A stretch of DNA of 64,000 nucleotides from Priapulus caudatus (Eukaryota; Priapulida; Priapulimorpha; Priapulimorphida; Priapulidae): the NCBI RefSeq assembly GCF_000485595.1, contig NW_014577281.1, positions 37,690-101,689 of the forward strand. The letters run 5' to 3'. The notes beneath the pieces were generated by a model. It saw only the letters and a list, made by a program, of their open reading frames with translations, searched no databases and was not told the DNA's origin. Within the stretch, counting starts at the first letter, position 1. Each line of letters starts with the position of its first letter. Position numbers and translations under genes: made by a program. Positions 1 through 12,395 of the stretch are shown here, in pieces.

Positions 1-201
1 GTCTCTGAAGGACAACCTATTGAAGCCAACATGCCGGCCGTACCAGAGAGCTTATTTAAAAATGCCAATAACAACCCAGAGGACATGGACGTTGAAGGTG
101 ACAGAACATATTCCGAGTTGGAAGTACTGAGCGATTCAGATGGTGAAGCATGGAGTGATGAAGACTCTGATGTGGAGGTGGAAGACGGGGAGTTCTTGTA
201 G
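1..201 (+). CDS. C-terminal fragment of an acidic protein, cut by window edge
   Basis: Frame 1 is open from the first base to a TAG at 199-201 and gives 66 residues. The end is strongly acidic (runs such as WSDEDSD and VEVEDGEFL at the terminus). Two AATAAA signals follow at 444-449 and 539-544, as expected for a 3' untranslated region. I do not recognise the family. Acidic Ser/Asp/Glu tails are common in nuclear and nucleolar proteins, but that is only a compositional hint. No domain is visible because the rest of the gene lies left of the window. Confidence 0.6.
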   Translation, partial: VSEGQPIEANMPAVPESLFKNANNNPEDMDVEGDRTYSELEVLSDSDGEAWSDEDSDVEVEDGEFL

Positions 202-443
202 GAAACAACAAATTTTATAGAATGCTACGATCCAAAGTTTGGTTTATATACAGCTCTAATATTGATATGGTTGAGAACTTTTAATTAGACAACTTGTACT
301 TTCACTTTTTCTGGGAGTCTGCAAGGGGTAAAGTTAAGAAATCAAATATGATAAATGACATAAAACATTATGGTTTGAACTAAATTTGATAGTTGATTAT
401 TAAAATGGATTTTGATATACTTGAGTACTGAATGTGAATGAAG

Positions 444-544
444 AATAAAAAATGTTTAATTACTGGACTGCTAAATTGGGAGGCAATAATGTGATTTGGA
501 ATTGTAAATGTATGCCATATGATGTTTCATTTTATAGAAATAAA
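444..544 (+). terminator. Poly(A) signals of the partial acidic-tail gene
   Basis: AATAAA occurs at 444-449 and again at 539-544, 243 and 338 bases after the stop codon, on the coding strand. Either could direct 3' end formation. No transcript evidence is available. Confidence 0.45.
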
Positions 545-929
545 ATACCTTTGTGTTAATACCTTGTGATGATGACCTTGTGAGTAATATTTTTATTTTT
601 ATTTATTTGCCGTATGGCTTTATGAGAGAAACTGTTCAGGTGATTTTGCTTGTCCGCATGATTTTGAAGACACTTCTTCTTTTTCTTTCTTCGCATTATT
701 AGTCCCACTCAAGTGGGGTCGCTGCAGTGAACTATACTGTATATATAACCACTATATATACACTGTATATAAGAAATAAAAGTGTTGAGAAGAAGTGCTT
801 TATATAAGGGAATAATGTTGTTTCATCAAATCAATGTGTTGTACATTCGAGATTTGTCGGAAGTTTCTATTCTGCAAATTAACAACATGAAAAGAAAAGG
901 TAGAGAAGCAAAGCTGACCGATAGATCAG

Positions 930-1590
930 TGGTTTCCTCTCCAGCTAATCAGAAGTAGATAATAGGATATTATCTACGTCTGAGCTAATCTATCTAAATA
1001 ATGAAGGCCCGGGTGGGGGCAGTTGGAGGCGTCTGGTGGGCACACCCAACCACTGAATTATTCTGGCAGTGGCCATTCACGATACCTAGCTGGGACTATG
1101 TCGAACATTTCTCAGTGGGTTCCAAAAAATTTCCTTTCCAGCTAATCTAGCTCAATTTTGGGGGTGGATGCAGTTGGGGGTGTCTGACGGATACACCCAC
1201 CACTGAATTATTCTGGCAGTGTCCATTCACGATACTTGAAACTATGCCGAACATTTTCCAATGGGTGCCAGAAGGTTTCCTTTCCAGCTAATCTAGCTCA
1301 ATTTTGGGGTAACGGTTTTTTAGGTCTGGCGGATGCGCCCCACCATTAAAAAATTCTGGCAGTGTCCATTCCTGATACCTGGGACCATGCCGAACATTTT
1401 CCAATAGGTTTCATGGGGTTTCCTCTCCAGCTAATCTAGCTCAATTTTGGGGTGCCTTTCAAATGACCCCACTGACCACACCCACCACCGGTTGCCCGGC
1501 AGACTTCCATTTCCTTACACGGGTATGTACACAAATCATTGCTATATGCATGAAAATTGGTTTCCTTTCCAGCTAGTCTGACCCCCCTGG
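930..1590. repeat. Tandem repeat, unit about 147 bp, about 4 copies
   Basis: The phrase TTTCCTTTCCAGCTAATCTA recurs with small changes near 937, 1131, 1278, 1428 and 1567, mostly 140-150 bases apart. Each unit also holds an ATTATTCTGGCAGTG segment followed by CCATTC and GATACCT. Copies are diverged by substitutions and short indels. No coding potential. Confidence 0.75.
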
Positions 1591-1599
1591 GCTCCCGGT

Positions 1600-3790
1600 C
1601 TATACATTGTATATATTAATGGAGTGTAAAATATATTCATACAGTGTGTATATTCATATATAATCACAAAGTGCATAGATACGTACAATGTATATCTGTA
1701 TTAGAGGTTATCCATAGATATGGAATAGAAGATGGATATGGAATGAATAGAATGAATAATAGAATAGTATACTGTACTATATCTATGGGATATCTGTGGG
1801 TAATTTCACGGCTAATTCAGCCGAACCCGCGAGAGGCGCGTAACGTTTTTTATGCACGAAGACGTTTCAACTTGGCTACGTACTCAACTCTGTAGTACAA
1901 TATTATATTGTATAATATATTAATATATATTATATTGTACAACATTTAAAAATCATTTATCGTTTATATATACTACAAATGATTTTTGAATGTTAGAATG
2001 AATTAAACTTTGAAAATATAACAAAACAAAATTAACAAAATTCAATCACTTACAATGAGGGTGTGCCATGAATAGCATATAATAAAGTTATAATTCTATG
2101 GGCTATATATAATGCTACAGTTTATTTCTTGAAACTACAAACATTTCATCGCTATTGTCAATATTACTCAGTTAAAGGTCATGAAATTTTTCCCCATCAC
2201 TCTAAGAATTAGCTCAGGCTACGGCACTGCTGTCTCGGTGTTTTTATTAGAAATGGCAATTTAGTTTCACAAAACGTATACGTCTTTGGCTTACGTCATC
2301 CAAAAACTCGTAATTCAGTATGGCTAGAGTAGTAGTGGCTAGTAGTGGCTAGTAGGCATTACCTGAGGGAAATATAGTAATGGATTCTCTAGGCAACAAA
2401 ACTAACAAATTTTACTACAGTTCAACGACCTAAAAATAACGCAGTTTTTCTGCGTTTCTATGCAACCTTCGGTAAACTGAACAATTAGAGTATAAGCAAA
2501 AGCTATAACTAACACATAAAAATGAAAGTTATCACCCGAGGTCTCGCCCTCTCACCCTCTCGCCCTCAAGTCCAAAACGCACGACCTCACAAGCTGCGCA
2601 AGACAAGTCACGGCACGCAGTTTTGTAATAAATACGCCCTCTTGAGAAGTCAACCTGAGAGACACTCAGAGCAGAGACAGTCGGACCGAGAGCAGGACCG
2701 ACAGCCGACTGGCACCGGCCACGGCGGCTGGCTCAAGATGAGTCAGTCCACCTAGGACACCTCTGCCGTCTGGAGATTCTGAACCTATTTGGAAACGCTG
2801 CCATCTGGAGATGCTAACTTACTGATGATCCTACTTGGAGAATATTATGTTACCGTTAGCACCCTACCGACCGACGACGCTGCTTGAAGGATTCAACACA
2901 GGCACGCCTCCACCCTCTACTACCATCTGCTAATAGGAGCTAGCCACCCTGAGATTACGAACCAACACGTACCTGCACAAGCCAGCCACCACTATACACT
3001 CGCAAGATCACCTCTACACTGATTGTCACTGACTATCCGGAACTATTTTGTTTGTTAAATATATACATGATTTTATACAGCAAATTCCTGGGTTATTTGC
3101 GCATTGATATGTGCGGTTGTTATCGATATTTGCGTAGCACATCAAGTGAGTCATTTAAGACTCATATGGCGTGGTGGTGGCCACTTCTTTATAGAAAAAA
3201 GTGGAGAAGGTATATATATGAGGGAAGGTTATTGAAGAAGGGCTGTCGAGGGGGGAAAGGAGGTGAAGAATGCAGGAGCATTGGTGGAGAAGGGAGAAGA
3301 AAGAGTATGGGGTAAAAGTAAGGGAGGAAAGGAGATAGAGTGAGAGAGGAGAGGGAGAGAGGCAGACAGACAGAGATACAATTAAACGGAGGGCGTGTGA
3401 GTGAGAGGGGGTACACCACAATTTAGTATTATAACTGCAACAAGACACAAACTAAGTCCGTTTATGCTTTTAATTTTTAAAATTTTTAAATTTTATTACA
3501 CATATAGCAAATTCACTGAAATTTTAAAAGTTAAAACCCAGGAATCTTTGCTCTCAGAATACAGACGATTTCATATGTTTCTGAATTTTAATATATTTTT
3601 GTGTAAGTGCAATGGCTCAGAATTCTCTAACACAATACACTTTGTAGAACAGCAAATTGCAGCATCTTACAGTTACCAATTAATTGGTTATACTTCAGAA
3701 ATAACATTCACTACCTTCCAATTAGCTTCATCCAACAGACCTTTGACGTAAAACTAATTTATAGTCGCAATATTCTGGATAATGTATTGT
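1600..3790. other. Intergenic stretch without a supported gene
   Basis: AT-rich DNA with short open frames only. A more GC-rich block at about 2500-3050 and a purine-rich block at 3220-3410 account for the longer frames. They lack splice signals, codon bias or recognisable motifs. The 2500-3050 block could be an old mobile-element remnant, but I see no terminal repeats. Confidence 0.5.
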
Positions 3791-3799
3791 ATAACCAGT

Positions 3800-6700
3800 C
3801 TAGAAGGCAATGTAGTTACTGAGCCTCTCTTTTAGGAAGTCCTCCCTCTCTTCATGTGTAGAGTTTTCCAATTGTTGAATTTCAAATGGATAGATCTGAA
3901 ACACAGTAACACATCATAAAAATATATTGAAACTGACTTATATTTATATACTATAATAATGTTTTTTTCTGAAATGCATTACTTACGTAACATGGGGGTA
4001 TTACTAGAGTTAATGGTAAGGGGTTGCAATTATCCAAAGAAAGAGAATGCATGGGGGCATATTTTTAAGCAAAATTTGCATCACTTGCATTCTGCATAAA
4101 TAAGCCAGAACACATGCCCCAAATTATGACACAAATACATGCATGCACACACAGTCACACATGCACATACATGTAATAATTCAAGAAATTGCACCCATAC
4201 ATTTAGAAAAACATGCTATAATACCGTTAATACGAGCAGTAGCAAGTGCAGCACACCTTCATGATGCTGCAGGAAGAGCGGAAAATCAGAAAATATATAC
4301 ATACTAAAATAACTTTGTATCCAAGCTTTTCCAGTTGTCGCATTTTCATCCGATTCAATCCAAGTAGAACATTTCTATCTCTGACGCATTGGTTTTGACC
4401 TAGGACCTCGACTGCTAGTTTCCTGTTGTGATAAATGCGACTGTGAAGTGAGGCTTTTTGTATTTTACATTATAACCGATAAAGAATTTATAGGACATCG
4501 TTTAAAGATTTTTTTAAGATCTTTGGAAGCACTTGCTCATGGTCAATCACCATTCTCCACTATTGGCTGGTATAAGCAGTTTACTATATCCACAAGTGCA
4601 GAACAAACAAAAAACTTTCTAATGAAAGAAACATGAAAGCAACATGGTTAGCATACATCTGCGTACATGATATACCTGTTTTCAACTGCCGGTGACTTTT
4701 CTGGAGCTGGTATTCTGCCTAGCAATCCATGTAACATGTTATCACTCAGTGGAACTGCAAGGTCTCTCTGGTGAGCTTTAGAAGCATGTCCTTGCTTCAC
4801 AGCCAATGGGTGCCCCGCAGAGTCAACATGGATTATGATATCTTCACCATGAAATTGAACATGGAGAATTAACATACTACTATTAAAACAATGCACAATA
4901 AAATTAATATATTATGGTCAACAAAAGATGCACAAGACCTTAGATGCACAATTAGAAATTACAGCTTAAATATTAATTATTAAAATCCAACTTGTATATA
5001 ATATATATATATATATATATCAGTACTAGTCACAAGAGACTACATTAACAATAACTATATACAGCTTTATTAATAGTTACTAACCTGTTTACAAAAATAA
5101 CAGTGATGAACTATTTTGAATTTATCTTGAGTTTCAACTATCTCCTTAATAATATATACCTGCCGTTTTGAAATGAGGTATTATTGATCGGCAATGTATG
5201 AAAGTCTTTCCACCAAGAAGGTCACTTAAGCATTGCATAATATCTGTGAGGCCAACTTTTGCCTTCAATTCAAAGCCATCTGTGCCAGTTATTGCTGCAG
5301 GTAGTTGGTCCTTGAATGACGGTGGTAGTCGATTTCCTGTGTAATCTTGACATTCAATTCCAATTGAACCATCCAGTACAAACAGCTGCCGTCTAGGTTC
5401 ATAAAGAGCAGCTTCTGTTCGTAACACACATATTTACATGAATTAAATTGATTATTCATCATCCGTTATAAACAGAATTCTGATTATTTACAAAATTCGG
5501 GAAGGATTTTACTGAAGGCAATACAGGTTGATAACGTATGGCAAAGTAAAGACCAGCACAATTATTTTGTGTTACTGCAATGACAGTTCGTTTTTACTGG
5601 CATTTCATGCTGTAAAACAATTTATTACTATGAATAAATAATGATCACTACTGTAAAACTCTGGACTTTACAGAGTAAATTGCCCACAGAAGTTCAATGA
5701 TTACATTACCTTTGATTTTTTTTAAGTAGTCAGTACTCAATACCAAACTGATGAGGTCATAAGGAAAGATTCCTCTCATGGCAAGGGAATGCAGACAATC
5801 AATCAGGTAATGTGGAAACCAGTCCATTTCACCAGTTGCAACTCTGCTTTGTACTTCGTCCAGTGCAACCGCGTCAAAATTGAGATGTTCGCATGGATGG
5901 TTCATTGACGTAACAGCCCAGAGCAGCTTAGCAATATCTTTACATCGAGCTCTAACTGAAGGATGCAATTCCTGAACCTTTTTACTAAAAGGCACAAGTT
6001 TTCTAGGCACACTTGCTACACTTATAAATTTGTTAACAAATGCATTAAAAATCTTCTCATTCCAGTAGCGAAATGATGCAAATGTAACTGCATAATGTGA
6101 TATAGCAACTAAGTTCAGCTTTTCTACATGTTCATCTGTGAGATAAAGCTCTAATGCAGCAAAGAAACTGGGCTGATAAAACCCAGAGTACCTAAACTGC
6201 TTTAGTATGCTTACAGATGAGTAGATGTCAAGCTCACTAAAGTCTTTTTGTACTTTGTTACCAATTTTCTGCAGCAAAGTCGTCGAGCATATGCTATAGG
6301 ACGACTTGAAAAGGGCATGGCATACAAGCCCAATCTCTGACACTGACAAATCTTCGATGACATTCTCAAGTCGAGTCTCTATAGATGAAAGTAGGGATTT
6401 TGGTCCTCCACGCACGTTACCAACAAAGTAGGTTAAGTGAACGAGCTGTGGTGTAGATAATGCTGCAAACGTTTCAGTGTCTATATCAAACAGGTTTAGC
6501 ATTGCTTGCATGTACTGGATAGGTTTTACAGCCATCAAGTGCCAAATGTCAGCCACCAGGAGCAATGTTGTGGTATTCCAGTCTCTACACCTTTGTGCAC
6601 AACAGTGATCCAAGCCCATCAGTACATCAGTGATGCTAGCTGACCATAGCATATAGATTTTCGTAAGGCTCCTTAACACTATCTTTAACTGGTCATCGCT

Positions 6701-7147
6701 GAGTGTATTGGAAACTTCTGCTCCTAACATCCATAAATCCTTGAAGCCATCATCATTACAGTATCTCTTTAAAACATTATTATCACAAGTCGCAAGAACC
6801 TGCAACACTTCAGTGAATTCAGTTGCTATTATTTTCTTTTTGTGCAGCTTGATATCACTAAGAATATTCTCAATAACTCTATGAGATTCGCTTGCAGGTA
6901 ATTTGTCAACTTTTTCTCGATAAATATGGCACGCATATCTAACATTTTCTCTCAGGTCACCATATGCTTTTTCACCGAACCTGATCTGCTTGGCATAAGT
7001 ATTTGCAGGAGTCTGTGGTATCCGTTTACCAACTGGAGATCGTATAGCCTTCTCATATGAAACTGTATACAACCTGCTGCTGAAACATGAATGTCTAAAT
7101 TTAGGCCGAATCCATGACGGTCGCATCAGTTTTATTGTTGCCAACAT
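3800..7147 (-). CDS. FASTKD-family mitochondrial RNA-binding protein with RAP domain, five exons, 690 aa
   Basis: Exons on the minus strand, in order: 7147-5710, 5414-5160, 4841-4676, 4422-4305, 3895-3800. Phases join exactly (2073 bases, 691 codons with stop) and each donor is GT, e.g. AAAG|GTAATG at 5710. The N-terminus (MLATIKLMRPSWIRPKFR) is Arg/Lys-rich with no acidic residue, like a mitochondrial targeting peptide. Residues about 400-470 (LAKLLWAVTSMNH...) resemble the FAST_1 region, and about 480-560 (YEPRRQLFVLDGSIGIEC) the FAST_2 region. Residues about 625-685 are a RAP domain: VLLGLNRMKMRQLEKLGYKV, then IYPFEI. FASTKD proteins bind and process mitochondrial RNAs. Length is close to FASTKD4/TBRG4 (about 630 aa), but I cannot assign the paralogue. 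The 4841 acceptor has a weak pyrimidine tract and is the least certain junction. Confidence 0.85.
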
Positions 7148-7149
7148 TT

Positions 7150-8300
7150 CCAGAAGAAACTAGTTGACCAGGCACATGGCAGGTGCAGTAGGTGATAATT
7201 CCTATGATCGCAGTAACAGCCAAGAAAGTGCTCTATGTGACATGAAACAAAAAACGTTTTCACATTTTTATTACATCATACATGTGTAAATATTATGCTA
7301 TGATTCATAATGTATTTACTCTCTCGAAATGTTCTTACGGAGGTAATGGCCGGTTTGGGGAAAAAAACGCGCATAATGGATTCAAAGGCGTGTTTGTGTG
7401 TTGCGAGGTCCTAGCACAGTGAGCAATGGATGTGCCTGGCCAGCTAGGGGGGATGCGGGGGCATGCTCCCCCGGAAAATTTTAGAAAAAATGGTGCAATT
7501 TGGTGCATTCTAAGCTATTCTGAACACATTGTATGAGACTCTTGAATCTCTTTTTCAAGTTGTCAAAAGGAACAAATAAACTATGAATATGAGATGATAC
7601 ACGTATTCACATTAAATAGTAATACCGTCATGAAATGAATATAGCACAAATGTGGATTCTGCTGACAGATGCGGGGGGGGGGGAGAGGTCTATAATGCTG
7701 GAGGTTCAGAATATTTTCAAACACGACCAGTTTCTGAATATTTGGCTTTAAAATATGTAGTTGCAATACATATATTCTGTTAGCATTCGAAGAAAAGAAG
7801 ACAAACATTAAATTTTAAGGCATAAAAACGTTAATTCTGAAGTGTTACATGCAGTATGAAGTTAAGTAGTTAAATACAGTATTAATTTTTTTTCTTTTGT
7901 GTGAATGCGTGAGAATGCATAGGGCATGCGGGAGGGAGTGCGGGAGAATGGGTCCAGATGCGTGAGTCTCCCGCGAAATGCGTGAGACTTGGTAGGTCTG
8001 CTAGTTGCCCGATAGGACAACTGAAAAATTTCTAGTGTAAAGGCCCCCGCACACGGTGCACATTCGGCGCCGAGCTAAACGCGACACCCCTGTTACCCAC
8101 GTCTGGCAGTGCACATCGTGGCTGCGTGCGTGCGTGCGTGCGTGCTTGCTGGCTGGGCGGCATTGATTGAAGTACAGGGGGAGGGAGGAATTTAATGCAC
8201 TGATTGTTACAGTCACGTGGGCATGCTTATTGCTGTATATGTAGGGGTGGGCACCGCTGGTACGAGGGAGCGACAGCAAAACTTTCCCGGAATCGAGGAA
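7150..8300. other. Intergenic, fragments of dispersed repeats
   Basis: This is the presumed promoter side of the FASTKD gene. It holds repeat-like blocks: a GGGGGCATGCTCCCCC palindromic core near 7460, a GCGTGAGAATGC-type block at 7900-8000, and a (GTGC)n run near 8125-8148. Short minus-strand frames have no recognisable content. No TATA box is clearly placed. Confidence 0.45.
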
Positions 8301-8307
8301 AAAGCTG

Positions 8308-8390
8308 CAATCGGGATAGCTCTAGTAACTAGGTCCGGCAACCAGGCTATACTATATTATAGCCTATAGTTACTAGAGCTACAATCGGGA
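8308..8390. mobile_element. 65-bp foldback insertion with 9-bp target duplication
   Basis: The element 8317-8381 begins TAGCTCTAGTAACTA and ends with the exact reverse complement, TAGTTACTAGAGCTA. It is flanked by identical 9-bp repeats, CAATCGGGA, at 8308-8316 and 8382-8390. It is too short to encode anything, so it must be non-autonomous. See the findings for the class. Confidence 0.8.
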
Positions 8391-8529
8391 ATGACACACG
8401 AGTGTGCCGGCACGCAAAAAGAAACGTTGCTGTGAATTTCATTACGATTTTCCATGTATATAGTCAGAAACACGTGGTAATCAATTTATTTTTGGGTTAA
8501 CACTATTTTGATAACGGCGGGTAAATACA

Positions 8530-8815
8530 ATAAAAAAAAGTGGCTATATGCCCGGCAGCCGAGCACGGTCTTCAATTTCCTAAATGCCCGGCAGTTTTTA
8601 ATTTTCAGTGATTTCTCAAGTAAACAGTGTACTACGTGATCCAAAGTATTCTACATTTGTTTAGAAATGTCAAGCGATTTTCGTTAGAGCTGTATATTCG
8701 AACAAGCCCAATTCTCCTAGCTTCGGATCACTGAGCGAACGAACTCGCAATCGACACTTAGAAAATATCCGGCTGCCGGGCACGGTTTTCGATTTCCTAA
8801 ATGCCCGGCAGTTTT
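8530..8815. repeat. Two copies of a ~50-bp GC-rich repeat
   Basis: CCGGCAGCCGAGCACGGT followed by CTTCAATTTCCTAAATGC (8550-8596) recurs nearly unchanged at 8769-8815. The second copy abuts the foldback element that starts at about 8813. Confidence 0.6.
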
Positions 8816-9269
8816 CAGAGACTAGAACTTCCAAACTGGGTTTATTCTCAACACACACCTTTCTCCGCTATCCTGGAACTTACTATGTATCACAATACTC
8901 TGTATTAAACTAATATAACCTGTTACAAAAATTTGAAGTGACGAGCGGTGATACTTCGAGCGCCATTTCTGTTGACCTGTGACTTACAGATTCCCAATGC
9001 GCATAGCGTTCAGCTAACTTCGTCATGATGTCACAACTGACAGCAGGCATCCAATGATACATTCGATCTTGGAGTCAAAGTTAACCAAACGCTATGCGCA
9101 TTGGGCATCTGTATGTAACAGGTCAACAGAAATGGCGCTCGTCGAATTTTTCTAACAGGTTATATTTGTTTAATACAGCTGAGAGTATTGTGATACATAG
9201 TAAGTTCCAGGATAGTGGAGAAAGGTTTGTGTTGAGAATAAACCTAGTTTAGAGGTTCTAATTTCAAGG
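8813..9269. mobile_element. Foldback MITE, about 457 bp
   Basis: Long inverted arms. The left arm begins TTTTCAGAGACTAGAACTTC and runs to CCCAATGCGCATAGCG (about 8993-9010). The right arm repeats it in reverse, GCTATGCGCATTGGG (about 9090) to GGTTCTAATTTCAAGG. A second member with the same arms lies at about 57390-57816, which shows mobility of the family. Ends are too diverged to define a target duplication. Confidence 0.8.
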
Positions 9270-9287
9270 AATAAACACATAATTTTA

Positions 9288-9558
9288 GGCGTGTTCACAC
9301 ACAAGAAAAACCACGCTGCTCATCCCGCTAATAGCGGAGATAATAGTGAGCTAATTGTGTCGTTGTTCACACAGGCGGAAATATCTCGCTAACACGCCGC
9401 GGTGCAAATAGGCTGTCGGAAGTGTTCTTTGCAGCGCGCTATTTTGAGCGCGATTTAGTGAGCTAATTGCGTTCACACTTGTAAAAAGCTCGGTTTTTCG
9501 AGCGGGCTGCAAAAACCGGGTTTTGCAGCCCGCTAATTCGCGCCAGTGTGAACGCACC
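9288..9558. mobile_element. MITE of 271 bp with 13-bp terminal inverted repeats and TA flanks
   Basis: The left end GGCGTGTTCACAC (9288-9300) and right end GTGTGAACGCACC (9546-9558) are near-perfect inverted repeats. TA is present on both sides (9286-9287 and 9559-9560). Internal short repeats of GAGCTAATTG and GTTCACAC are present. There is no coding capacity. The superfamily is not assigned: TA duplication suits Tc1/mariner-like elements, but the ends are not diagnostic. Confidence 0.65.
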
Positions 9559-9783
9559 TATTATTGTTATTATGTAAACACTTCATTCACACACTTTTTT
9601 TAGAGGATATTATTAAATGTACATAAAGACTGTTTAATTTTACTGATATAGCAGCTAAGCACATTTATTTAGTGCATTGTTTACAAGAAGTCCCTATGCA
9701 ATTTATTTATCGGAAGTTTAGAAATGAAATTTTTACAACTAAAGCTTTCATGAAATTCTGACCAAATACACTTAGAACGTTAA

Positions 9784-10056
9784 AACCCCCCTAAGAATTC
9801 CATAAGTTTTCATCTGACATTATTACACCGATAATAATGACGCCATTAAACCATTATGAATTCCATATGACTTTTCATCTAGCACGACTACACCACTAAG
9901 AATTCTGTAAATTTTCATCTAATACCGTCAGACTCCCAAGAATTCTGCGTATTTTGATCTCACACTGTTACAACCCACTATAATTCCCTGAATTCCAAAC
10001 TAACAGCGCTACACGTCTAAGAATTCCACAAGTTGTGAACTAACGCCATCATGATT
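9784..10056. repeat. Degenerate tandem repeat, unit about 40-60 bp
   Basis: About six units built on CTAAGAATTCCATAAG + TTTTCATCTAACACC are seen, starting near 9788, 9850, 9892, 9937, 9973 and 10014. Copies differ by substitutions and small indels. Confidence 0.6.
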
Positions 10057-10272
10057 AGCTAACACGTGCATACACGTGCTACTATATTTTTTTCTTCATG
10101 TTGTATAGCACTGTTTTGTACTGTATCACTCAGAAATTTTATCATATTAACTGCTCAACACTATTGCATTTATCAGATTTTTTCTCCATGAAAAAGACTG
10201 TACATGTACTTGTATTTGAATTACATGCAATAAAGATTTAATAATAAAAATAATAATAATAATAATACTCAC

Positions 10273-11184
10273 GTCGCACTTCTTCAGAACGGCGATGTGG
10301 TACGAGAGCAGCTGTAGCGGGATGGTGGTGAGGATGCTGCTAAGGCAGTCAACGGTGTGCGGCACCTCGATGTATCGCATCTTCTCCACGTGCTTCTTCG
10401 TCTCGTCGTCGTCCTTCTCCAGGATGATGATCGGGCGGCCGCCGCGCGCCGTCACTTGCAGCAGTGCGTTCATGCATTTCTGTGTGCAAGCAATCAAGAG
10501 ACGGGTAAAGCAGAATTGTCATAAACATCATGAATACTAAGTTTATAACGTAATGACTATGTATAAAACTTCATGTTGAAAGGATTAGACTCGCACTGTC
10601 AGAATTATTATAAGTTTCTCACATCGTGCCCCAGAAACCAGCTGGCACAAGCTGGGGGAGCCTGAGGGGGACAGGTAGGAATGGAGAAGTTTGGCTGGTA
10701 AGCTAAATGCCCCATGGCATAAAAGGACAAAATAACGAACAATCGTGGAGCAAGATAACCAATTAAGTAAAGTGAGTATAAGAATATAATTGTTTGTCTT
10801 TCATTAAAAGTGCTAACAACTGTCTTAAATCATATTCTTTTAACAAAGAGTGTGAGAAAATATTCTAAGAGTGAAGGGTATGGACTCCAACAAAGGCTAG
10901 CAACCAGCATGTCAAGGAATGACCTACCGAGTACACTTGGTCGCGCGTTATCACCATCATCAAAGGCATATTGGAATCGACGAGTGCAAGGGGTCCATGT
11001 TTCAGCTCTCCTGCCAAGATTCCCTCCGAGTGCATATACGTCAACTCCTTGATTTTGAGTGCCCCCTCTAGGCAGGTAGCGAAGTTGAAGCCTCGACCCA
11101 TGATGAGGAGAGATTTCTTATCGTAGAGTTCTTCGGCAAGCACCTTGACTCTCTCATCGGTTTTCAGCACTTCTCTGATTTGAT
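10273..11184 (-). CDS. GFPT1: Glutamine-fructose-6-phosphate aminotransferase (GFPT), two exons of the isomerase domain
   Basis: Two minus-strand exons, 11184-10928 (TTTCAG acceptor, TACTCG|GTAGGT donor) and 10479-10273 (ACACAG acceptor, TGCGAC|GTGAGT donor), join in phase. The product covers the second SIS (sugar isomerase) domain: [36 protein letters not shown] with the catalytic-region His, then [24 protein letters not shown] makes glucosamine-6-phosphate, the entry step of the hexosamine pathway for glycoprotein, chitin and glycosaminoglycan synthesis. The N-terminal glutaminase and first SIS exons are not seen upstream before the gap at 11545. The expected short last exon (DFPRNLAKSVTVE-like) is not seen downstream. 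This is a gene fragment, either broken by the assembly or with long introns. The choice between the GFPT1 and GFPT2 symbols is nominal. Confidence 0.85.
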
Positions 11185-11544
11185 CTGAAATAGAATTGAT
11201 TGCGTAATGCATTGGGCAAAAATTGAACGTGGGAAGCGCTGAATTTTAAAACAGCTAAACCATCATACGAATACCATATGCTAAAATTCTAAAAACAAAT
11301 TGCCTACTAGATATAAATTTTACATATTAATGCTACAAACATACTACACCACATTATAGAAAACTGGTAGGTTATTTGCATATACTGTATATGCTGTATA
11401 TTTCGTGGTGGTTTAATTTTCGCGAATTTCGTGAACGCGTTCCCGACCGCGAAAATAACAACACGCGAATAATTCATACCGAATAATACCAAGTACTTAA
11501 TTCATAATTCACCGACCGCGAAATTAACCACTTGCGAAATTGCC

Positions 11545-11569
11545 NNNNNNNNNNNNNNNNNNNNNNNNN
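11545..11569. other. Assembly gap, 25 N
   Basis: A run of 25 N directly borders the GA-rich minisatellite. The repeat and its inverted partner probably caused the gap. Confidence 0.99.
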
Positions 11570-12165
11570 GAGGAGGGGGAGAAGGGAGAAGCTGGTGAAG
11601 GAGGAGGGGGAGAAGCTGGTGGAGAAGGAGGAGGGGGAGAAGGGAGAAGCTGGTGAAGGAGGAGGGGGAGAAGCTGGTGGAGAAGGAGGAGGGGGAGAAG
11701 GGAGAAGCTGGTGGAGAAGGAGGGGAGAAGCTGGTGGAGAAGGAGGAGGGGGAGAAGGGAGAAGCTGGTGGAGAAGGAGGGGAGAAGCTGGTGGAGAAGG
11801 AGGAGGGAGAGAAGGGAGAAGCTGGTGGAGAAGTAGGAGGGGGAGAACCTGGTGGAGAAGGAGAAAGGGGAGAAGGAGAGGGAGAATGGAGCTGGTGGAG
11901 GAGGGGGAGAAGGGAGAAGTTGGTGGAGGAGAAGGGAGAAGCTGGTGGAGGAGGAGGAGGAGAAGAGAGAAGCTGGTGGAGAAGGAGGAGGGGGAGAAGC
12001 TGGTGGAGAAGGAAGGAAAGAAGCTGGTGGAGAAGGGAGAACCTTCTCCCCCTCCTCCTCCTCTACCACTTTCTCCCCTTCCTCCTCCACCAGCTTCTCC
12101 CTTCTCCCCTTCTCCCCTTCCTCCTCCACCAGCTTCTCCCTTCTCCCCTTCCTCCTTCTCCACCA
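11570..12165. repeat. GA-rich minisatellite with an internal strand switch
   Basis: From 11570 to about 12040 the + strand repeats GAGAAGCTGGTGGAGAAGG with GAGGGG fillers. From about 12041 to 12165 it switches to the reverse complement (CTCCACCAGCTTCTCCC). The array is thus an inverted pair that can fold. Long open frames on both strands are a by-product of the repeat and have no other coding sign. Confidence 0.9.
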
Positions 12166-12395
12166 GATTACGAAATATGAGCTCACTGCGCTTACTACTT
12201 GCGCCAGCTATAACGCGACGTACGTACATTCCAAAACTACGTGTGAACGCTGTTTAAGTCAAGGTCACGCTATACGCGTATCGTACGGAGTCCGTAAGAT
12301 ACGCGTTCGAAACTGGGTTTTACGGTACGTGTTACCAAGGGCTGACGCCTTAGACGCCTAAGGGCTGACGCAAGAACAAGAGAAAAACAAAAGAA

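Noticed and set aside
11474-12361. Several long overlapping frames (up to about 250 codons) on both strands
   Set aside because: They are translations of the GA/CT minisatellite, open in many frames, with N bases inside and no other coding sign.
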